Source: Sandaracinaceae bacterium (GTDB taxonomy: Bacteria > Myxococcota_A > Polyangia > Polyangiales > Sandaracinaceae). From it: 34,230 nt of DNA. The notes beneath the pieces were generated by a model. The model saw only the letters and a list, made by a program, of their open reading frames with translations, had not been told where the DNA came from and searched no databases. Of the stretch, positions 22,894 to 30,982 are shown in pieces (the first letter of the stretch is position 1; every line of letters begins with the position of its first letter). The translations under genes were made by a program, and so were the position numbers. Where the stretch lies: contig SHBB01000017.1 in NCBI GenBank assembly GCA_004213565.1, positions 1 through 34,230 of the forward strand. Direction: 5' to 3'.

Positions 22894-25800
22894 ACTCGCG
22901 CAGCAGCTGGCTGCCGAAGGGGTAGGTGCCGTCCGGGGCGCCGCCCCAGTCCCGGCTCGCGTCGCCGCTGCCCCAGAAGCGGCGGTAGACGAGGTCGTAG
23001 CTCCCGGGGGCCACGTCGAGATCGACGACGTGATCGTCGCGGAAGTCCCAGCTCCGGACCGGGTAGCGCGATCCGTCCCAGCTCGCGAAGTCCACCTGCT
23101 CGAGGTGCACCAGCGAGCCGGTGGCGCGGTCGCGGAGCCAGACGTTCACCTCGTCGTCGCTGCCGCTCCCGACGGGGCCTGCGCCCGCGAAGGTGAGCGC
23201 GCCGCTGACCGAGGCGCGCGGCACGTCGACGTTCAGCGTGTTCGAGCCCGGGCCGATGACGACCGAGCTCATCAGCACGTGGCTCCCGAAGGGGTAGGTG
23301 CCATCGGGCGCGCCGCCCCAGTCCCGCAGCGCGTCCCCGCTCCCCCAGAAGCGGCGCACGAGGACGTCGTAGGTGCCGGGCAGGACGTCGAGCGCGATGA
23401 CGCGGTCGTCGCGGAAGTCCCAGCTGCGCACGGGGTACTGCGCGCCATCCCACGACGTGAAGTCGATCTGCTCGAGGTGCACGAGCGAGCCGGTGGCGAC
23501 GTCGCGGAGCCAGACGTTCACCTCGTCGTCCGCGCCGCTCCCCACGGCGGGCCCGCCCGCGAAGGTGAGCGCGCCCATCACCGAGGCGCGCGGGATGTCG
23601 ACGTCGAGCGTGTTCGCGCCCGGCGCGATGACGATCCCGGCCCGCAGCACGTGGCTGCCGAAGGGATAGGTGCCGTCGGGCGCGCCGCCCCAGTCGCGGT
23701 CGGCGTCCCCGCTGCCCCAGAAGCGGCGATAGACGAGGTCGTAGGTGCCGGGCAGGACGTCGAGGGCGATGACGCGGTCGTCGCGGAAGTCCCAGCTGCG
23801 CACGGGGTACTGCGCGCCGTCCCACGAGGTGAAGTCGATCTGCTCGAGGTGCACGAGCGAGCCGGTGCGCGTGTCGCGCAGCCAGAGGTTCACCTCGTCG
23901 TCCGCGCCGCTCCCCACGGCGGGTCCGCCCGCGAAGGTGAGCGTGCCCATCACCGACGCGCGCGGGATGTCGACGTCGAGCGTGTTGACGCCAGGCCCGA
24001 GGACCACGCCCTCCATCAGCACGTGGCTGCCGAAGGGGTAGGTGCCGTCGGGCGCGCCGCCCCAGTCGCGGTCGGCGTCCCCGCTGCCCCAGAAGCGCTG
24101 GTAGATGACGTCGTAGGTCCCCGGGAGGACGTCGAGGTCGATGACGTGGTCGTCGCGGAAGTCCCAGCTACGCACGGGGTATTGCGCGCCGTCCCACGAG
24201 GTGAAGTCGATCTGCTCGAGGTGCACCAGTGAGCCCGTGCGGGTGTCGCGGAGCCAGAGGTTCACCTCGTCGTCCGAGCCGCTGCCGACCGGGGCCGCCC
24301 CGTCGAAGGTCAGGCTCCCGGTGACGCGCGCGGTCGGGATGTCGACGTCGAGCGTGTTGACGCCCGGGCCGAAGACCACGTCTCGCCGCAAGACGTGGCT
24401 GCCGAACGGATAGGTGCGGTCGGGCGCGCCGCCCCAATCGCGCGACGCGTCGCCGCTGCCCCAGAAGCGCTGGTAGAGGATGTCGTAGGTGCCCGGGAGC
24501 ACGTCGAGGTCGATGGCGTGGTCGTCGCGGAAGTCCCAGCTGCGCACGGGGTACTGCGCGCCGTCCCAGCTGGTGAAGTCGATCTGCTCGAGGTGGACGA
24601 GCGAGCCGGTGCGGGTGTCGCGGAGCCAGAGGTTCACCTCGTCGTCCGCGCCGCTGCCGGTCGGTGCCCCGCCGTCGAACGTGAGCGCGCCGCTGATCCG
24701 CGCGCGGGGCAGATCGACGTCGAGCGTGTTGGTGCCCGGCCCGAGCACGATGTCCGCGCGCCAGACGTGGCTGCCGAAGGGGTAGGTGCCGTCCGGGGCG
24801 CCGCCCCAGTCACGCGTCGCGTCGCCGCTGCCCCAGAAGCGCTGGTAGATCAGGTCGTAGGTGCCCGGGAGCACGTCGAGGTCGATGGCGTGGTCGTCGC
24901 GGAAGTCCCAGCTGCGCACGGGGTATCGCGCGCCGTCCCAGCTGGTGAAGTCGATCTGCTCGAGGTGGACCAGCGAGCCGGTGTGCTGGTTCTGCAGCCA
25001 GAGGTTCACCTCGTCGTCGGACCCGCTCCCCACGGGCGTGGCGCCCTCGAAGGAGAGCGCGCCGCGGACGGACGCGCGCGGGATGTCCACGCTCGCGCCG
25101 AGCGGGCGGGTCGTGGTGCAGGCGGCCGTGGCCCCCACCCGGCACGCGGCCGTGACGGCGCCGCGGCACGCGCCGTCCCCGCTGCAGGCGTCTCCGGTCG
25201 TGCAGGCGATCCCGTCGTCGCACGCGCTGCCCGCGCTCACCGCGCTCAGCGACCACGAGCGGCTCGCCTCGACGCAGGACCACGTGCCGCAAGGACCGTC
25301 GGGGCCCGGCGCGGTCGGCGCCGCCTCGGCCACGCAGCCGCTCGCGTCGGCGCGCGCGTCTCCGGGGAGGCACACCTCGGTGCCCGTGCACCACAGCCCG
25401 TCGTCGCAGCGCGCGTCGCGCGGCGTGCTCGACGCGACGCCCGCGGCGCAGACGTCCTCGGTGCACGCGAGGCCGTCGTCCGGGACGTTCGTGTCGTCCA
25501 CTACGTTGCTGCACCCCGTGACGGCGTCGCACGCGTCGTCCGTGCACGGGTTCGCGTCGTCGCAGCTCACGGCGCTGCCTCCGCCGCATACGCTCGCCGT
25601 GCAGGTCTGACCGCTCTGGCACACGGTCGTCGAGCAGCTGCTCCCGTCCGCGCGAGGCGAGAAGACACACGCCGCGCCGTCGAACGCGTCGTCGGTGCAG
25701 GGGTTCCCGTCGTCGCACACCGGGGTGTAGCACTCGGCCATGCCGGCGACCTCGCGGCAGAGCTGACCGGTCCCCGCGCACGGATCGGGGATGCACGGGT

Positions 25801-26815
25801 CCATGGTGCACCCGCCGACGCCGTCCGGGTGGTAGCCCGGATCGCAGCTGCACTCCGCCACGCCGCCGACGTCGGCGCACACGCTCCGGTTCGGCGTGGC
25901 GCAGGGGTTGGGCAGGCAGGCGTCGGTGGTGCAGCCGCCCATCCCGTCGTCGTGGTAGCCGGCGGCCGCGTCGCACGCGTCGCACGCGTCGTCCGTCCAG
26001 CCCGCGTCGCACGTGCACTCCGTCACTCCGCCGATCTCCGCGCAGACCCCGTGCGCACCGCAGCGGTCCGCCGTGCACACCTCGTCGGCGACACATCCCC
26101 CCGAGCCGTCGTCGTGGAAGCCGGGATCGCAGCTGCAGATCACGCCCTCCGTCTCGTCGATGGTGCAGACCCCGCGGTCCGGCGCGGTGCACGGGTTGGG
26201 CAAACAAGCGTCCATCGTACAGCCGCCCGCGCCGTCCGCGTGCCAGCCGCCCGCCTCGTCGCAGGCGTCGCAGTACGCGCCGCCCCAGCCCGCCTCGCAC
26301 GCGCACGAGACGGAGCCCCCCGCGTCGTCGCAGACGCCGTGCCCGGCGCAGCTCTCCTCCATGCACGTGGTGTCGGGCACGCACGCGTCGTCCTCGTCGT
26401 GCTGGCCGGCGGGGCAGCGGCAGGTGGCCTCGCCCTCGACCGCGACGCAGCGCCGGCCGGGGTCGCACGGGTCGGGCAGGCAGACGTCGTCGGTGCAGCC
26501 GCCCGCGCCGTCGCCGTGCAGGCCTTCCGCGCAGCGCTCGCACCGGGCTCCGATGTGTCCGGCGTCGCAGAGACAGGCGCCGGCCTCGCAGCGGCCATGC
26601 TCCCCGCACTCGCCCTCCATGCACTCGCCGGGCTCGACGCACTCGCCCCCGACGTCGACCGTGTCGTCCGCGCACTCACAGGTGGCGCTGCCGTCGTCGT
26701 GGGGCACGCAGGCGCGCGCGGGATCGGCGCAGCCCTCGGTGGCGCAGTCGGTCGAAGGGGGCTCCCCGCACGCGGCGAGGAGGAGAAAGCACGAGAACGT
26801 GGTGAGGCGACGCAT
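22877..26815 (-). CDS. Giant EGF-like, Cys-rich lipoprotein with six 124-residue repeats
   Basis: This 1312-residue protein has a lipoprotein signal (MRRLTTFSCFLLLAAC, Cys16). Residues about 25-350 are EGF-like Cys-rich modules, for example GECGEHGRCEAGACLCDAG and SCAGHGVCDDAGGSVSC. Residues 350-565 are Asp/Cys-rich DDGNPCTDDA-type units. From about 568 to the end come six tandem 124-residue beta-rich repeats, each with DDEVNLWLRD, SLVHLEQIDFTSWDG, YPVRSWDFRDD and RFWGSGD...DWGGAPDGTYPFGS. The tip repeats resemble no family I can name. It is probably a long surface adhesin or stalk. ATG 26815 is preferred over ATG 26827 because the latter lies within the TATGCT element and gives a poorer signal peptide. 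Confidence 0.87.
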   Translation of the reverse strand: MRRLTTFSCFLLLAACGEPPSTDCATEGCADPARACVPHDDGSATCECADDTVDVGGECVEPGECMEGECGEHGRCEAGACLCDAGHIGARCERCAEGLHGDGAGGCTDDVCLPDPCDPGRRCVAVEGEATCRCPAGQHDEDDACVPDTTCMEESCAGHGVCDDAGGSVSCACEAGWGGAYCDACDEAGGWHADGAGGCTMDACLPNPCTAPDRGVCTIDETEGVICSCDPGFHDDGSGGCVADEVCTADRCGAHGVCAEIGGVTECTCDAGWTDDACDACDAAAGYHDDGMGGCTTDACLPNPCATPNRSVCADVGGVAECSCDPGYHPDGVGGCTMDPCIPDPCAGTGQLCREVAGMAECYTPVCDDGNPCTDDAFDGAACVFSPRADGSSCSTTVCQSGQTCTASVCGGGSAVSCDDANPCTDDACDAVTGCSNVVDDTNVPDDGLACTEDVCAAGVASSTPRDARCDDGLWCTGTEVCLPGDARADASGCVAEAAPTAPGPDGPCGTWSCVEASRSWSLSAVSAGSACDDGIACTTGDACSGDGACRGAVTAACRVGATAACTTTRPLGASVDIPRASVRGALSFEGATPVGSGSDDEVNLWLQNQHTGSLVHLEQIDFTSWDGARYPVRSWDFRDDHAIDLDVLPGTYDLIYQRFWGSGDATRDWGGAPDGTYPFGSHVWRADIVLGPGTNTLDVDLPRARISGALTFDGGAPTGSGADDEVNLWLRDTRTGSLVHLEQIDFTSWDGAQYPVRSWDFRDDHAIDLDVLPGTYDILYQRFWGSGDASRDWGGAPDRTYPFGSHVLRRDVVFGPGVNTLDVDIPTARVTGSLTFDGAAPVGSGSDDEVNLWLRDTRTGSLVHLEQIDFTSWDGAQYPVRSWDFRDDHVIDLDVLPGTYDVIYQRFWGSGDADRDWGGAPDGTYPFGSHVLMEGVVLGPGVNTLDVDIPRASVMGTLTFAGGPAVGSGADDEVNLWLRDTRTGSLVHLEQIDFTSWDGAQYPVRSWDFRDDRVIALDVLPGTYDLVYRRFWGSGDADRDWGGAPDGTYPFGSHVLRAGIVIAPGANTLDVDIPRASVMGALTFAGGPAVGSGADDEVNVWLRDVATGSLVHLEQIDFTSWDGAQYPVRSWDFRDDRVIALDVLPGTYDVLVRRFWGSGDALRDWGGAPDGTYPFGSHVLMSSVVIGPGSNTLNVDVPRASVSGALTFAGAGPVGSGSDDEVNVWLRDRATGSLVHLEQVDFASWDGSRYPVRSWDFRDDHVVDLDVAPGSYDLVYRRFWGSGDASRDWGGAPDGTYPFGSQLLRECVSLP
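22908..25092 (-). repeat. Six tandem 372-bp coding repeats
   Basis: The same landmark (TGGCTGCCGAAGG or close variants) recurs at 22908, 23280, 23652, 24024, 24396 and 24768, exactly 372 bases apart each time. Units are highly similar in DNA, including third codon positions, with no insertions or deletions. The last unit loses similarity near 25092. They encode the six C-terminal repeats of the giant lipoprotein. Confidence 0.95.
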
Positions 26816-26822
26816 CTCGGAG

Positions 26823-26828
26823 AGCATA
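26823..26828 (-). promoter_or_regulatory. TATGCT -10-type hexamer of the giant lipoprotein gene
   Basis: TATGCT (26828-26823, minus) lies seven bases before ATG 26815. GGAAG lies 18 bases further upstream, as it does for the promoter at 32631. It predicts a near-leaderless mRNA. Confidence 0.45.
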
Positions 26829-26864
26829 CGCCGGTTCGAGCCGCGGCTTCCTCGGCCCGTGGTC

Positions 26865-27596
26865 TCAGTCGATGTCGGCCACGGTCCGCGCGTCGGTCTT
26901 GGCGAGCCGCAAGAGGCGCTGACGCTCGCTCATGACGCGGTCGGCGTACCCGGTCGGGCCGCAGACGCCGCGGTTGTAGGCGCCGAGCCCCTCGCGGACG
27001 CCACCGCAACGATCGATGCTTCGAGACAGGAGGCTCGCGCCGGCCTCGAGCACCTCCGCCTGGCACGCGTCCGGGCGCCGCGAGCAGCTGCGCCGGTACG
27101 CTTCACTCCGCACGTATCGCACGCGCGCCCCGCTGCCGCGCGGGTGCAGCTGCACGATGCCTCGCTCGCCCACCGAGCCGTGCGCGGTCGGATCCATGCC
27201 GCTCTCGCGGACGGCGACCGCGGCGAGGAGGAAGGGGTCGAGGTGATGTCGCTCCGAGGCGTCGCCGATCAGCCGCGCGAAGCTCGCGACGCGCTCGGGG
27301 CACCCGCCGCGGGTTTGTCGACAGTGACTCACATAGACCACACGGTGGTCGGTCGCCCACACCGTCATACGTCGGTCGAGGGCGCGCCCGAGGGCCACGA
27401 CGGCGGGGTCGGCGGCCGCGAGCTGGCCGCCCTGGACGAGCTGGCCGCCCTGGGCGATGACCGCCTCGGGCGCCACCATCGCGCCCATGACGAGGGCGCT
27501 CGCGACGGTCCCGAGCCATCTGGAATGGCGAATCCGTCGACGTCTCTGCCTCGCGGAAGCACGAGTGACGTCATTCACGGCATGACACGCGCCCAT
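26865..27596 (-). CDS. Lytic transglycosylase-like protein (SLT fold)
   Basis: This 243-residue protein has a hydrophobic signal or anchor segment (about 27-48) after a basic N-terminus. The C-terminal domain has the pattern of soluble lytic transglycosylases: AAVAVRESGMDP with the likely catalytic Glu131, GERGIVQLHP (143-152) and LGAYNRG (204-210). These enzymes cleave peptidoglycan between MurNAc and GlcNAc, forming 1,6-anhydro-MurNAc. Six Cys residues in the domain are more than usual and suggest disulfides in the periplasm. The start at 27596 has a strong Shine-Dalgarno (AGGAGGA, 27607-27601), unlike most genes here. The 245-bp upstream region holds a CRP-like dyad. Confidence 0.83.
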   Translation of the reverse strand: MGACHAVNDVTRASARQRRRRIRHSRWLGTVASALVMGAMVAPEAVIAQGGQLVQGGQLAAADPAVVALGRALDRRMTVWATDHRVVYVSHCRQTRGGCPERVASFARLIGDASERHHLDPFLLAAVAVRESGMDPTAHGSVGERGIVQLHPRGSGARVRYVRSEAYRRSCSRRPDACQAEVLEAGASLLSRSIDRCGGVREGLGAYNRGVCGPTGYADRVMSERQRLLRLAKTDARTVADID

Positions 27597-27600
27597 GCGG

Positions 27601-27607
27601 TCCTCCT
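27601..27607 (-). promoter_or_regulatory. Shine-Dalgarno of the transglycosylase gene
   Basis: AGGAGGA on the minus strand ends four bases before ATG 27596 and fixes the start. Confidence 0.75.
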
Positions 27608-27761
27608 GGTTGGGTGGTGGAGGCTCACCTCGTCGCGCGTGCGCTGCGCTGTCGGAGCGGGGGCGGTTCGAGCGGACGAGATGAACCGGTCAGTCTCGCT
27701 GCGTCCGTAGACCCGCTCGGAGTGAGCGGAAGCGTTCTACTGTGCCCTCGGGGCTCGCGCC

Positions 27762-27777
27762 AGTGACGCACGTCACG
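27762..27777 (-). promoter_or_regulatory. CRP/FNR-like palindrome upstream of the transglycosylase gene
   Basis: GTGACG-CA-CGTCAC (27763-27776) is a perfect palindrome. Its halves give GTGA-N6-TCAC, the core of CRP-family sites (TGTGA-N6-TCACA). It lies about 167 bp upstream of the transglycosylase start, in the intergenic stretch 27597-27841 where I see no gene. The regulator is unknown. Confidence 0.4.
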
Positions 27778-27841
27778 CCATATCGGTCGCGATACTGGCA
27801 ACGAGCGTGGCCTTTGTGCGGCGCGAGCGCCGAGCCGCAGG

Positions 27842-28399
27842 TCAGCAACCGATCTGGTCGAGAGGCCCGTCGTCGATCGTGATCTCCGAGATCTCGCAAC
27901 TTCCCGTGCCCGTCTTCTCGATCACGACGGCCGTGACGCGGGCGTCGACCACGACCGCGTCGAGCATGAGGAGGACCGTCGCGTCGCCGGACCAGTCGGT
28001 GTTCGCGGGCAGCTCTGCGGAGGCTCGCGCCGGGACGCCGGCGCGGTCGGTGGCGAGCACGGTGATTTGCAGTCTCGAGCCGCTGTCGCAGCGCGCGGCC
28101 ACGTGGAGTGAAGGGTTCATGCGCTGGATCACGTCCGGCGCCTCTTCCATCGCGCCGGGGCCTCGCACCGTCACCTCACCGCTCAATCGCAAGCCGTGCT
28201 CGCCGGGGTGAAGGGTGGTGACCCAGGTGGCCTGGTCGGGATCACCCCGCGAGATCTCCCAGCCGCACGGCGTGCCGTCGCAGAGGGTCTCGAACTCCTC
28301 GTGGTACGCGCGCTCCGGGAACGCGTGCCCGTCGCACGCCACCATCGCGACGAGCACGGCCACCACGACCCAAGGCCAGCGTGCGCCGCGGCGTGTCAC
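27842..28399 (-). CDS. Small lipoprotein of unknown function
   Basis: This 185-residue protein starts MTRRGARW with a hydrophobic stretch and lipobox MVAC (Cys22). The mature part is beta-rich (FETLCDGTPCGWEISRGD, GLRLSGEVTVRG and LQITVLATDRAG) and looks like a jelly-roll or carbohydrate-binding-type sandwich, but no family is recognised. Six Cys follow the lipid anchor site. The GTG start overlaps the upstream gene's stop (GTGA), so it is coupled to the outer-membrane-type gene at 28396. A longer frame from 28477 lies inside that gene and gives no signal peptide at the N-terminus. Confidence 0.77.
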   Translation of the reverse strand: MTRRGARWPWVVVAVLVAMVACDGHAFPERAYHEEFETLCDGTPCGWEISRGDPDQATWVTTLHPGEHGLRLSGEVTVRGPGAMEEAPDVIQRMNPSLHVAARCDSGSRLQITVLATDRAGVPARASAELPANTDWSGDATVLLMLDAVVVDARVTAVVIEKTGTGSCEISEITIDDGPLDQIGC

Positions 28400-29202
28400 T
28401 CTCGACCCTCCAGGGCGAGGCCGAGGCTGAAGCCGCCGACGTCGACGCCGTGTCCGTAGGCGTTCATGCCCGACCACTCGAAGAAGTCGTAGCCGACGCG
28501 CGGCCCGAACGCGAAGTGCTCTCCGGTCTTGAACGCGAGGATGGCCTCGACGCCGAAGCGACCCACCGCCTGATCCGAGGTCGCGTCACGCATGGCGACT
28601 TGCATCCATCCGAGGCCGCCGCTCACCATCAGCCCGAGCTCGACGACGCGGCCGAGCCACGCGCGCACCTGCACCGTGGCGAGCAGCTCGCCCGCGACCA
28701 GGGACGCGGCGTCGCGATCCGGGTGCGCCCAGCCCCGGCCGCGCCCGCCGAAGCGTCCGCCGAGCCAGAGCCAGTCGAGGACGGGGATCTGCACGCCGAC
28801 GACGGCGGTGGCCGCGGCGCGCAGGCCATCGTAGCGGAGCGCGGCGAGGGCCTGGTCGAAGCTGTAGTCGGCGGGGAACGTCACGCCGAAGCGGAGCTCG
28901 AGCGAGTAGCTCGGCAGGGGGATCGGCTCGGGCTCCGGCTCCGGCTCCGGCGCGACCACCGGGCGGGGCTCGCGGACGCCGGGGATGGGAGGGACGCCGC
29001 CCGGAGGGACGAGGGAGGTGGGGGACGCCGCGGGCTCGGGATCAGCTGCGGATTCGAGCTCGGGATCCGCTGTGGAGCCAGGCTCGGGCTCGGCGAGGGA
29101 TCCGGGGCCGGGCTCCGTGGGCGGTGTGGGCGTGGCCTGGGCCAGGGCCGCGGCCGGCGCGAGCCAGATCATCACCATCAGTAGACGTCCCGGAGCCGTC
29201 AC
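28396..29202 (-). CDS. Outer-membrane beta-barrel-like protein with Pro/Glu-rich linker
   Basis: This 268-residue protein has a signal peptide (about 1-24, ending AAALAQA), then a long low-complexity linker of Pro, Glu, Asp and Ala (about 25-95, including PEPEPEPEP). The rest alternates short beta-like segments rich in Gly and aromatics (LELRFGVTFPADYSF, FAFGPRVGYDFFEWSG and FSLGLALEGRE) as in small outer-membrane barrels. It has no enzymatic motif. GTG 29202 is chosen as start because TATGCT lies seven bases before it; the in-frame ATG at 29214 is part of that hexamer. It is divergent from the membrane protein at 29249 with only 46 bp between the starts. Confidence 0.73.
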   Translation of the reverse strand: MTAPGRLLMVMIWLAPAAALAQATPTPPTEPGPGSLAEPEPGSTADPELESAADPEPAASPTSLVPPGGVPPIPGVREPRPVVAPEPEPEPEPIPLPSYSLELRFGVTFPADYSFDQALAALRYDGLRAAATAVVGVQIPVLDWLWLGGRFGGRGRGWAHPDRDAASLVAGELLATVQVRAWLGRVVELGLMVSGGLGWMQVAMRDATSDQAVGRFGVEAILAFKTGEHFAFGPRVGYDFFEWSGMNAYGHGVDVGGFSLGLALEGRE

Positions 29203-29209
29203 GGCGGCG

Positions 29210-29215
29210 AGCATA
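29210..29215 (-). promoter_or_regulatory. TATGCT -10-type hexamer of the outer-membrane-type gene
   Basis: TATGCT (29215-29210, minus) sits seven bases before GTG 29202. The ATG inside the hexamer (29214) is in frame but would leave the promoter inside the gene. Confidence 0.48.
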
Positions 29216-29232
29216 GCAAACGCCGCGGGTGC

Positions 29233-29238
29233 TAGACT
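29233..29238 (+). promoter_or_regulatory. TAGACT -10-type hexamer of the membrane protein gene
   Basis: TAGACT lies ten bases before ATG 29249, predicting a leader of only a few bases. It is 17 bases from the opposing TATGCT, so the two divergent promoters overlap. Confidence 0.42.
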
Positions 29239-29248
29239 CCGGTTCCGC

Positions 29249-30976
29249 ATGGACCCGGGGGGACAACGAACCAGCCCGTTTCGAATCTGGCTCCTGCCTT
29301 TTTCGATCCTCGTCGGCACATCGCTCGCCGTCTTCGTGATCACGTTCGTGATCGACACGGCGGACGAGCCGGATCCGGCCGCGGTCTGGCGGCTGCTCTT
29401 CCATCCGAACCCGAGCTCCGCGCTCGGCGCGATCAGCAACGCGGCGGAGGTGGTCGCGGCCGTCCTCGGCATCGCCATCACGGTCGTCGCCATCATCGTG
29501 GAGCTGGCGAGCAACCGCTACACGCACCGCATCACCGAGCTGTTCGTCTCGGAGCCGATCAACTTCGCGGTGATGGGCTTCTTCGTGGTGACCGCCGTGC
29601 AGTGCCTCGCGGTCAGCATCGTCTTCGACATGGGGGAGGGCGCGACGCTCGGCTTCGTCCCCTTCGTCGGCGGCGCGGTGAGCATGGTGATGCTCGGGCT
29701 GAGCCTGGTGATCCTGCTCCCGTACTTCGCCTTCGTGTTCAAGTTCCTCAACCCGGTGGAGATCGTCGAGCGCATCCGACGCCACACGCTCGACACCATC
29801 GACTCGCGCCGCGCGAGCTGGACCATCGAGCGCAAGCAGACGGAGGCGGTGCGCGGGATCGAGCAGCTCGCCGACGTGGCGCTCAACGCGATGGAGCACA
29901 AGGACAAGGGCGTCTCCATGGCGAGCGCCGACGCGCTCCGCGAGCTGGTGCTGGACTACCAGCGCATGCGCTCACGCATGCCGGAGCCCTGGTTCGCGGT
30001 GGTCGGCGATCTGGCCGTCAACCCCGACTTCGTCTCCATGTCCAACGCGGTGCTCGAGTCGGTGACGGAGCGTCGGATCTGGCTCGAGATGAAGGTGCTG
30101 CGCCAGTACCAGACGCTCTACAACGAAGCGCTCAACCGCATGCGCGACATGAACTACCTCATCGCCATCAACACGCGGCTGGTGGCGGAGGCGGCGCTGG
30201 CGAGCGGGCACCGGGAGCTGTTCGATCTCGCGGTGAAGTTCTTCAACACGTACCTGCGCTCCACCGTGAACGCCAAGGACGTGCGCACCGCGTACAACGT
30301 GTTCAACCAGTACCGGCTGCTCGCGGAGAGCGCCCTCGGGTACGCGGACGGCAAGCACGCGGTCGAGATCGCGCGGTACTTCAAGTACTACGGCGGCGTC
30401 TCGTTCACGGCCAAGTTGCCGTTCATCCTGGAGACGGCGGCCTACGACCTCTGCTCGCTGAACGAGCTGGCCTACGAGCGCGACAGCCCCGCCGCGCGCG
30501 AGCTGCTGCGGATCTTCCTCCAGGTCGATCGCGAGTCGGAGTCCGAGGTCCAGGAGACCAGCCTCCGGGGCGTGCGCAAGGCGCAGATCAAGCTGGCGAC
30601 GTTCTATCTGCTCAAGGGCGACGAGGAGCTGGCGCGGGAGGTCTTCCGCGACATGCACGGCGAGAGCCCCGAGCGGCTGGCTTCCATCCGCAACGAGCTG
30701 CTCGCGGTGCGCTCCAGCGAGTTCTGGGAGATCAGCGACCGCGGCGTGAACTTCGATTACCTGCCGCCCAAGCGGAAGCGCCGGATGCTCGAGTTCTTCG
30801 GCTGGTTCGGCGATCGGCTCCCGCCCGTCCCCGATCGGATCAGCGGCGAGGTCGTGCCCGACGCCGCGCTCCCCGCGAGCAGCAGCGCAGGCAGCGAGCG
30901 AGCGGGAGACTCGAACGAGATGCTGGCCGGGATCGGCCTCGGGACCGAGACGATCCCGCCGCCCGAGCCGAACTGA
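29249..30976 (+). CDS. Four-TM membrane protein with large helical C-terminal domain (DUF2254-like topology)
   Basis: This 575-residue protein has four hydrophobic segments (about 13-35, 58-82, 100-122 and 134-162), then about 410 residues of soluble helical sequence with TPR-like repeats, ending in a Pro/Ser-rich tail. The arrangement and segments such as VVAIIVELASNRYTHRITELF recall the DUF2254 membrane family, but the match is by eye and uncertain. No catalytic motif is seen. It may be a scaffold or channel-like protein. The start was chosen at ATG 29249 because the first TM follows and TAGACT lies ten bases upstream; the open frame further left overlaps the divergent gene. It converges with the kinase gene, with six bases between them. 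Confidence 0.72.
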   Translation: MDPGGQRTSPFRIWLLPFSILVGTSLAVFVITFVIDTADEPDPAAVWRLLFHPNPSSALGAISNAAEVVAAVLGIAITVVAIIVELASNRYTHRITELFVSEPINFAVMGFFVVTAVQCLAVSIVFDMGEGATLGFVPFVGGAVSMVMLGLSLVILLPYFAFVFKFLNPVEIVERIRRHTLDTIDSRRASWTIERKQTEAVRGIEQLADVALNAMEHKDKGVSMASADALRELVLDYQRMRSRMPEPWFAVVGDLAVNPDFVSMSNAVLESVTERRIWLEMKVLRQYQTLYNEALNRMRDMNYLIAINTRLVAEAALASGHRELFDLAVKFFNTYLRSTVNAKDVRTAYNVFNQYRLLAESALGYADGKHAVEIARYFKYYGGVSFTAKLPFILETAAYDLCSLNELAYERDSPAARELLRIFLQVDRESESEVQETSLRGVRKAQIKLATFYLLKGDEELAREVFRDMHGESPERLASIRNELLAVRSSEFWEISDRGVNFDYLPPKRKRRMLEFFGWFGDRLPPVPDRISGEVVPDAALPASSSAGSERAGDSNEMLAGIGLGTETIPPPEPN

Positions 30977-30982
30977 AGCGCC

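Noticed and set aside
22908..25092. CRISPR array
   Set aside because: The regular repeats are 372 bp long, coding and in frame; there are no short repeats with unique spacers.
24395..26935. Long rightward open frame of 846 codons antisense to the giant lipoprotein
   Set aside because: Repetitive Ala/Val/Arg composition without domains; the minus strand has EGF-like and 124-residue repeats with a signal peptide.
27690..27899. Small leftward frame of 69 codons upstream of the transglycosylase gene
   Set aside because: It overlaps the small lipoprotein, has no ribosome site and no recognisable feature.
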